A program made the translations under genes and the position numbers. The notes under the pieces are model-generated. The model had not been told where the DNA came from, made no database searches, and saw nothing but the letters and a program-made list of their open reading frames with translations. Positions 6,069 through 10,624 of a stretch of DNA of 10,624 bases are shown here, one piece after another. The stretch is from positions 1-10,624 of the forward strand of contig UQGA01000036.1 in NCBI GenBank assembly GCA_900540495.1, read 5' to 3'. The DNA is from an uncultured Eubacteriales bacterium. GTDB taxonomy: Bacteria > Bacillota > Clostridia > Christensenellales > CAG-138. The stretch's first letter is position 1, and every line of letters begins with the position of its first letter.

Positions 6069-6328
6069 GAAAAGCGTTGAACGGGACGAGTACGGGGTCA
6101 CGCCCGCCCAAAGAGAGCCGCCGGTTTTGGTGCGAGGCGGCGGGGGCAGCCGCCGGAAGATCACCCGTGAGCGCGCCGCCGAACGGCCGCCCGCAGGGGC
6201 CGCCTGCGTAAGCGGCGACGGACTCCCCACGTTATCGGGGAAACGGAGCGGGCGCGGGCTTTGCCGCGCCAACTCGGGTGGTACCGCGGAATTCACATCC
6301 GTCCCGAACGGGACGGATGTTTTGTTTT
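6069..6328 (+). ncRNA. T-box riboswitch, isoleucine-specific, controlling ileS
   Basis: This leader senses uncharged tRNA-Ile and allows read-through into ileS when it binds. Stem I closes with ACGGG (6081-6085) and CCCGT (6164-6168), flanked by GA steps typical of its kink-turn. The specifier loop shows the loop-E bases AGTA (6089-6092) and GAA (6156-6158). The specifier codon ATC (Ile) is at 6160-6162, followed by a purine. The AGAGAG and GGTGCGA segments (about 6112-6135) match the distal part of stem I. Stem III is GGCGCGG/CCGCGCC (6251-6270). The T-box core GGGTGGTACCGCGG (6276-6289) contains TGGT, which pairs with the tRNA 3' end. The antiterminator pairs TCGGG (6274-6278) with CCCGA (6303-6307), and GCGG (6286-6289) with CCGT (6299-6302). 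It excludes the terminator stem at 6295-6320. Confidence 0.96.
6295..6328 (+). terminator. Regulated intrinsic terminator of the T-box leader
   Basis: A perfect 11-bp stem, ACATCCGTCCC (6295-6305) with GGGACGGATGT (6310-6320), and a 4-base loop GAAC, followed by TTTGTTTT. Its 5' arm shares bases 6299-6305 with the antiterminator, so the two folds cannot coexist. It ends transcription 35 bases before the ileS start codon when tRNA-Ile is charged. Confidence 0.95.
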
Positions 6329-6362
6329 CCCACAGCGTTGATATCAGGAAAGGACGGATCGC

Positions 6363-9300
6363 ATGTACCGAAAAGTGGAAACCGACCTCAACTTCCTGCC
6401 GCGCGAGCAGGAGGTGCTCGCGTTCTGGAAGGAACACCGCGTGTTTGAAAAAAGCGTAGAGCTGCGCCGCGGCGCGCCCGCCTATACGTTCTACGACGGA
6501 CCGCCGACGGCCAACGGCAAGCCGCACATCGGCCATATCCTGACGCGCTGCATCAAGGACATCATCCCCCGTTACCGGACGATGAAGGGGTATGACGTGC
6601 TGCGCAAGGCCGGCTGGGATACGCACGGCCTGCCGGTCGAGCTGGAGGTGGAAAAGCAGCTCGGGCTCGACGGCAAGGAGCAGATCGAGGCATACGGTGT
6701 GGAACCGTTCATCGAGGCGTGCAAAAAATCCGTCTGGAAGTACAAGGCCGAGTGGGAGCACATGTCCGACCGGGTGGGCTTCTGGGCGGATATGGACGAC
6801 CCGTACATCACCTATGACAACGACTATATCGAGTCCGAATGGTGGGCGCTCAAGACCATCTACGACAAGGGCCTGCTCTACAAGGGCTACAAGATCGTCC
6901 CCTATTGCCCGCGCTGCGGAACGGCGCTCTCGAGCCACGAGGTCGCGCAGGGCTATAAGGACGTAAAGGAAACCTCGGCCATCGCCCGCTTTTATCTCCG
7001 GGACGAACCGGATGTGGCGATCCTCGCGTGGACGACCACGCCCTGGACGCTGCCCTCGAACGTGGCGCTGTGCGTCAACGCCGACGAAACATACGTGCGC
7101 GCGCGCGCGGCGGACGGTCGCGTCTACATCCTCGCGGAGGCGCTCGTCCCCTCCGTGCTCGGCGAGGGGGCCGAGATCCTTTCCCGCTTCGAGGGGCGCG
7201 CGCTCGTGGGGCTGTCCTACGTGCCGCTGTTCGACCTGCCGGTGGATTTCGGCCAGCAGCAGGGCTATCGCGTCGTATCCGACGGATACGTCACGCTGAC
7301 CGACGGCACGGGCGTGGTCCACATCGCGCCGGCCTTCGGCGAGGACGACAGCCGCGTTGGCCGGGAGTGGTCGTTGCCGTTCCTGCAGCTCGTCGACGCG
7401 CGGGGACACCTGTGCGGCGGCACGCCGTGGGACGGCCTGTTCGTCAAGGATGCGGACAAGCCGATCCTGAAGGCGCTGGAGGAGAGCGGCAAGCTGTTCG
7501 CCGCTCCGTCGTTCGAACACAGCTACCCGTTCTGCTGGCGCTGCGACACGCCGCTGATCTATTATGCCCGCGAAAGCTGGTTCATCCGGATGACCGCCGT
7601 CAAGGACAAGCTCATCCGCTTTAACCGGGCGGTTAACTGGATTCCGGAGACGATCAAGGAAGGCCGCATGGGCAACTTCCTCGAGAACGTCATCGACTGG
7701 GGCGTGAGCCGCGAACGCTACTGGGGCACGCCGCTGCCGGTATGGGCGTGCGCGTGCGGACATACGCATGTGATCGGCAGCCGGGCCGAGCTCAAGGCCA
7801 TGAGCCGCAACTGCCCGGACGATATCGAGCTGCACAAGCCGTACATCGACCGCGTGGAGGTGCTCTGCCCCGTATGCGGCAAGGTGATGAAGCGCGAAAA
7901 CGCCGTGCTTGACTGCTGGTTCGACTCCGGCTCCATGCCGTTTGCACAGTGGCACTACCCGTTTGAAAACAAGGAGGCGTTCGAGCGGCGCTATCCGGCC
8001 GACTTCATCAGCGAGGCCATCGACCAGACGCGCGGGTGGTTCTACACGCTGCTGGCCATCTCCACCTGCCTGTTCGATGTGCCGTCGTTCCAGAACTGTC
8101 TCGTGCTCGGCCACGTGCAGGACAAGGACGGCCGCAAGATGAGCAAGCACCTCGGCAACGTCGTCGATCCCTGGGAAGTGCTCGACCGGCAGGGAGCCGA
8201 CGCCGTGCGCTGGTACTTCTACACCAGCTCCATGCCGTGGCTGCCAAACCGCTTCTCCGGCGAAGCCGTGTCCGAGGCGCAGCGCAAGTTCATGGGCACG
8301 CTCTGGAATACCTATGCGTTCTACGTGCTCTATGCCGATATCGACGGGTTCGACCCGACCCGGCACTCGCTCGTGCGCGAAAATCTCTCCGAGATGGATC
8401 GCTTCCTGCTCTCCCGGCTCAATACGCTCGTCCGGACGGTGGATGCGCACCTCGAAACCCTGCGCATCACCGAGGCCGGCCGCGCGCTGCAGCGGTTTGT
8501 GGACGAGCTGTCCAACTGGTACGTGCGCCGCTGCCGCGAACGCTATTGGGGCAAGGAGATGACCGCGGACAAAGAGGCGGCATATATGACGCTGTTCACC
8601 GCGCTCAGGACGCTCACGCTGATCACCGCGCCGTTTCTGCCGTTCCTGTGCGAGAGCGTCTACCAGAACATCGTGCGCACGGTCGATGCGTCGGCGCCGC
8701 TCTCCGTCCACCTGTGCGATTACCCCGCCTGCGACGAGTCCTTCATCGACGCGGCGCTCGAGGAGAACATGGCCCGCGTGCTCGATATCGTCACGCTCGG
8801 CCGCAGCGCCCGCGCCGACGCCGGCAAAAAGATCCGCCAGCCGCTGCCCCGCCTGTACGTGCAGGGCGCGCCGCTTGCCGAAGGCTTCTGCCGCATCATC
8901 GCCGAGGAGCTCAATGTCAAGGAGGTTGCGTTTGTCGAGGACGCCACGAGCCTGCTCTCCTATGAGGTCAAGCCGCAGCTCCGCACGCTCGGCCCGCGCT
9001 ACGGCAAGCTGCTCGGCGCGATCAGCCGGCACCTCGCTTCCGACGGCGTAGGCGACGCGGTTGTCGCCGCCACGCGGGACGGGGGCCTCTATCGTGCCGT
9101 GGTGGACGGCGCCGAAATCGAGCTGTCCGAAGCGGACGTGCTCGTGTCCACGCGGCAGAAGGCCGGGCTCGTCAGCGCCAGCGACCATGGGCTCACCGTG
9201 GTGCTCGACACCAACCTCACCAACGCGCTCATCGAAGAGGGCTTCGTGCGCGAACTCGTGTCCAAGGTGCAGACCATGCGCAAGGAGGCGGGATTCGAGG

Positions 9301-9485
9301 TCGCCGACCATATCGTGCTCTCCTGCCGCGGCGGCGCGCGCATCGCCGCCATCCTCGCAGCACATGGCGGGGAAATCCTCGCCGGCGTGCTCGGCGACGC
9401 CCTTGCGGACGGAGAGCCGGACGGCTACGTCAAGGATTGGGACATCAACGGCGAGCCGGTCACGCTCGGCGTAAAACGGGTGTAG
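6363..9485 (+). CDS. ileS: Isoleucyl-tRNA synthetase, class-2 type (IleRS2)
   Basis: A 1040-residue class Ia synthetase that attaches isoleucine to tRNA-Ile. HIGH is at 55-58. The CP1 editing domain carries TTTPWTLPSN (224-233) and the GTGVVHIAPAFGEDD block. The KMSKS loop reads KMSKH (592-596). Two zinc-ribbon pairs are visible: CPRC (182-185) with CWRC (391-394), and C463/C465 with CPVC (502-505). The sequence from AGWDTHGLPVELEVEK to the C-terminus follows the Thermus thermophilus/IleRS2 branch, not the E. coli branch (PGWDCHGLPIE). It lacks the C-terminal zinc finger of IleRS1. IleRS2 enzymes are generally resistant to mupirocin, so intrinsic resistance is expected if this is the only copy. 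The ribosome site is AGGAAAGG, and ATG at 6363 opens the normal N-terminus (FLPREQEVLAFWKE). It is controlled by the T-box leader and is probably monocistronic. Confidence 0.98.
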   Translation: MYRKVETDLNFLPREQEVLAFWKEHRVFEKSVELRRGAPAYTFYDGPPTANGKPHIGHILTRCIKDIIPRYRTMKGYDVLRKAGWDTHGLPVELEVEKQLGLDGKEQIEAYGVEPFIEACKKSVWKYKAEWEHMSDRVGFWADMDDPYITYDNDYIESEWWALKTIYDKGLLYKGYKIVPYCPRCGTALSSHEVAQGYKDVKETSAIARFYLRDEPDVAILAWTTTPWTLPSNVALCVNADETYVRARAADGRVYILAEALVPSVLGEGAEILSRFEGRALVGLSYVPLFDLPVDFGQQQGYRVVSDGYVTLTDGTGVVHIAPAFGEDDSRVGREWSLPFLQLVDARGHLCGGTPWDGLFVKDADKPILKALEESGKLFAAPSFEHSYPFCWRCDTPLIYYARESWFIRMTAVKDKLIRFNRAVNWIPETIKEGRMGNFLENVIDWGVSRERYWGTPLPVWACACGHTHVIGSRAELKAMSRNCPDDIELHKPYIDRVEVLCPVCGKVMKRENAVLDCWFDSGSMPFAQWHYPFENKEAFERRYPADFISEAIDQTRGWFYTLLAISTCLFDVPSFQNCLVLGHVQDKDGRKMSKHLGNVVDPWEVLDRQGADAVRWYFYTSSMPWLPNRFSGEAVSEAQRKFMGTLWNTYAFYVLYADIDGFDPTRHSLVRENLSEMDRFLLSRLNTLVRTVDAHLETLRITEAGRALQRFVDELSNWYVRRCRERYWGKEMTADKEAAYMTLFTALRTLTLITAPFLPFLCESVYQNIVRTVDASAPLSVHLCDYPACDESFIDAALEENMARVLDIVTLGRSARADAGKKIRQPLPRLYVQGAPLAEGFCRIIAEELNVKEVAFVEDATSLLSYEVKPQLRTLGPRYGKLLGAISRHLASDGVGDAVVAATRDGGLYRAVVDGAEIELSEADVLVSTRQKAGLVSASDHGLTVVLDTNLTNALIEEGFVRELVSKVQTMRKEAGFEVADHIVLSCRGGARIAAILAAHGGEILAGVLGDALADGEPDGYVKDWDINGEPVTLGVKRV

Positions 9486-9490
9486 CCAAG

Positions 9491-9533
9491 CGTCCGGCAT
9501 GGGCATGCCGCCCCTGCCGGACGTCCTGTTTCT
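9491..9533 (+). terminator. Probable terminator of ileS
   Basis: CGTCCGGCA (9491-9499) pairs perfectly with TGCCGGACG (9515-9523) over a 15-base loop that contains GGGCATGCC. It starts 5 bases past the ileS stop codon. The following TCCTGTTTCT is only moderately T-rich, so termination may be partial. Confidence 0.65.
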
Positions 9534-9691
9534 CGCCGCCGGCACTCCCTTTGCAACAAAGGAAGCCCGCCCGGAGCAGAACCGGAACGCCCATCCGGCA
9601 GCGGCGCGCCCGTTGCCCGCAGCAAAAGCAAGGCGTTTGGACGTGCAACGGCTTCCCGCAAAGGGCGGGCGGCGCGTCCGCCGTCGTCCAT

Positions 9692-9711
9692 CAACGTCCA
9701 CCAACGTCCAC
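9692..9711. repeat. Tandem 10-bp direct repeat
   Basis: CAACGTCCAC occurs twice in direct contact, and a degenerate copy of its core (CGTCCA) lies just upstream at 9685-9690. It lies about 100 bases before the DUF554 start codon. No function can be assigned. Confidence 0.6.
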
Positions 9712-9720
9712 CATGTAGGG

Positions 9721-9781
9721 GTTCTTTCCTTTGCTCCTTCCCTTCCTCTTTCTGAAAGAACGGATGGAACCGGGAAAGAAC
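9721..9781. repeat. Pyrimidine/purine inverted repeat, third copy
   Basis: GTTCTTTCC (9721-9729) is the exact reverse complement of GGAAAGAAC (9773-9781). The 43-base loop holds a pyrimidine-rich run (9728-9753) and a further GAAAGAA (9754-9760) that can also pair with TTCTTTC (9722-9728). It resembles the hairpins at both ends of the window in composition and in TTCTTTC cores. Confidence 0.6.
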
Positions 9782-9810
9782 GGGAGAAACGAAAACAAAC
9801 GGTAACAACC

Positions 9811-10500
9811 ATGCTGGGAACCATTGTCAATGCGGCGGCAATCGTCGCAGGCGGCTGCGTCGGGCTGCTGCTGAAGAAGGGTTTGCCGCCGCTCATATCG
9901 GATGCGATCATGGGCGGCGTCGGACTGGTCGTCCTGTATATCGGCGTGAGCGGCGCGCTCAGCGGCGAAAACGTGCTCATCGCGGTGCTTTCCGTCGTCG
10001 CGGGCGGCGCGCTCGGCGCATGGATCGACATTGACCGCGCGCTCAATCGCCTCGGGGAGCGCGCGCAGACGGCCTTTGCCGGCAAGGACGCGACGGGTGG
10101 CGGCAGCGCCTTTGCACAGGGGTTCGTCTCGGCCAGCCTGCTGTTCTGCGTCGGCGCAATGGCCGTCGTCGGCTCGCTGCAGAGCGGGCTCACCGGCGAC
10201 CACGCCACGCTGTTTGCCAAATCGCTCATCGACGGCATCTCCGCCATGGTGTTCGCCTCCGCCATGGGCGCCGGCGTGCTGCTCGCAGCCGTCGCCGTGT
10301 TCGTCTATCAGGGCGCAATTACTCTGCTGGCCTCGCTCCTCGCGCCCGTCCTCTCCGACGCCGCCGTGGCGGAGATGACCTGCGTCGGCTCGCTGCTCAT
10401 CGTCGGCATCGGGCTGAACCTTCTCGGCGTCACCAAGCTCAAGCTGGCCAATTACCTGCCCGCCGTGTTTTTGCCCCTGCTCCTCGTTCAGGTGATGTAG
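9811..10500 (+). CDS. DUF554 family membrane protein (YqgA/YdfK-like)
   Basis: A 229-residue integral membrane protein, a usual length for the DUF554 family (E. coli YqgA, B. subtilis YdfK), whose function is not established. It opens with the typical MLGTIVNAAAIVAGGCVG (1-18). Likely membrane segments are about 2-20, 32-50, 54-72, 102-122, 140-163, 165-183 and 190-208, with a short C-terminal hydrophobic stretch at 214-229. The conserved stretch from GSLQSGLTGD (121-130) through FAKSLIDGISAMVFAS (135-150) is characteristic of the family. ATG at 9811 is chosen because it gives the family N-terminus. No good ribosome site lies at the normal distance (the nearest, GGGAG, is about 25 bases away), so translation may be weak or depend on other features. 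It stands alone, with a terminator downstream. Confidence 0.92.
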   Translation: MLGTIVNAAAIVAGGCVGLLLKKGLPPLISDAIMGGVGLVVLYIGVSGALSGENVLIAVLSVVAGGALGAWIDIDRALNRLGERAQTAFAGKDATGGGSAFAQGFVSASLLFCVGAMAVVGSLQSGLTGDHATLFAKSLIDGISAMVFASAMGAGVLLAAVAVFVYQGAITLLASLLAPVLSDAAVAEMTCVGSLLIVGIGLNLLGVTKLKLANYLPAVFLPLLLVQVM

Positions 10501-10525
10501 CGCCGTTCGGAGCCGGCGGCTTCTC

Positions 10526-10553
10526 GTCCTTTTCTTTCTAGAAAGAAAAGGAC
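10526..10553. repeat. 28-bp perfect pyrimidine/purine palindrome
   Basis: Bases 10526-10539 are the exact reverse complement of 10540-10553, centred on TCTAGA. The left arm is pyrimidine-rich (GTCCTTTTCTTTCT) and the right arm purine-rich. The downstream flank CAAAAGAAAGT, read on the other strand (ACTTTCTTTTG), resembles the flank of the hairpin at 16-50. It lies between the DUF554 stop codon and an intrinsic terminator. Confidence 0.9.
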
Positions 10554-10573
10554 CAAAAGAAAGTCAACGAAAT

Positions 10574-10611
10574 AAACAGGGAGCGGGCGTAGGCCCGCCC
10601 CTGTTTTCTTT
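10574..10611 (+). terminator. Intrinsic terminator after the DUF554 gene
   Basis: AAACAGGG (10574-10581) pairs with CCCTGTTT (10599-10606), and GCGGGC (10583-10588) pairs with GCCCGC (10593-10598). A10582 is bulged and GTAG is the loop. The tract TTTTCTTT (10604-10611) follows. On the minus strand the sequence after the hairpin (TTTATTTCGTT) is also T-rich, so it could serve a minus-strand gene beyond the window as well. Confidence 0.88.
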
Positions 10612-10624
10612 ATCCGTTGAGGTT

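Larger units (their letters stand above)
9534..9810. other. Intergenic region with small hairpins and a tandem repeat
   Basis: The ileS-to-DUF554 gap is 325 bases, and no gene is supported in it. Visible items are a small hairpin CCTTTG-CAA-CAAAGG (9548-9562), an exact tandem duplication of CAACGTCCAC (9692-9701 and 9702-9711), and a pyrimidine/purine inverted repeat (9721-9781). I found no convincing promoter for the downstream gene. It may depend on read-through from ileS or on a promoter that differs from the consensus. Confidence 0.5.

Noticed and set aside
4234..6111. A minus-strand open frame of 625 codons opposite the sipL-like gene
   Set aside because: It overlaps the ileS promoter, the whole sipL-like gene and the gdhA promoter, and its composition is that of reversed GC-rich coding DNA.
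6061..6459. A plus-strand open frame of 132 codons starting at the ileS -10 box
   Set aside because: It lies across the T-box leader and terminator, starts at the promoter before the transcript begins, and overlaps ileS in another frame.
5682..10265. A minus-strand open frame of about 1500 codons opposite ileS and the DUF554 gene
   Set aside because: It is antisense to well-supported genes and crosses the T-box leader. It has a low-complexity Arg/His/Ala-rich composition and no recognisable domain. GC-rich coding DNA often leaves the opposite strand free of stops.
1..10624. A mobile element bracketed by the terminal Y/R hairpins
   Set aside because: The hairpins are in opposite orientation at the two ends, but the seven genes between them are housekeeping or ordinary chromosomal genes, with no transposase, integrase or target duplication visible. 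A dispersed intergenic repeat is the simpler reading.

Overview
The window looks like chromosomal DNA from a GC-rich, endospore-forming member of the Clostridia, probably an Oscillospiraceae/Ruminococcaceae-type gut anaerobe. This placement is an inference. It rests on a SipL-like spore-coat morphogenesis gene, a T-box leader, a Gram-positive (DinR-type) LexA box, sigma-A promoters, a Clostridium symbiosum-type glutamate dehydrogenase and an LCP cell-wall ligase. Seven protein genes are supported. I see no transposase, prophage block, CRISPR array, tRNA or rRNA.

Left part, minus strand, reading from 4167 down to 118: a hexameric glutamate dehydrogenase (2818-4167) has its own sigma-A promoter and a strong intrinsic terminator. 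Next comes a small orphan gene (2213-2674) with a C-terminal helix-turn-helix-like region and a perfect LexA/SOS box over its promoter. An LCP-family wall-polymer ligase follows (994-2025) with an extended -10 promoter, and then a short-chain dehydrogenase (118-891) that starts with GTG and is probably cotranscribed with the LCP gene.

Right part, plus strand: a SipL-like DUF3794+LysM protein (4528-6018) sits behind a candidate sigma-E promoter. It is followed directly by a sigma-A promoter and an isoleucine T-box riboswitch (about 6069-6328) that controls a class-2 (Thermus/mupirocin-resistant type) isoleucyl-tRNA synthetase (6363-9485). The last gene is a DUF554 membrane protein (9811-10500), followed by an intrinsic terminator.

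The genes do not form one pathway. They are separate housekeeping, envelope and sporulation units, each with its own control. The clearest points of interest are the SOS-controlled orphan HTH gene, the sigma-E/T-box arrangement around sipL-ileS, and a family of long pyrimidine/purine hairpins in the intergenic regions at both ends of the window. I did not find a convincing new multi-gene system.
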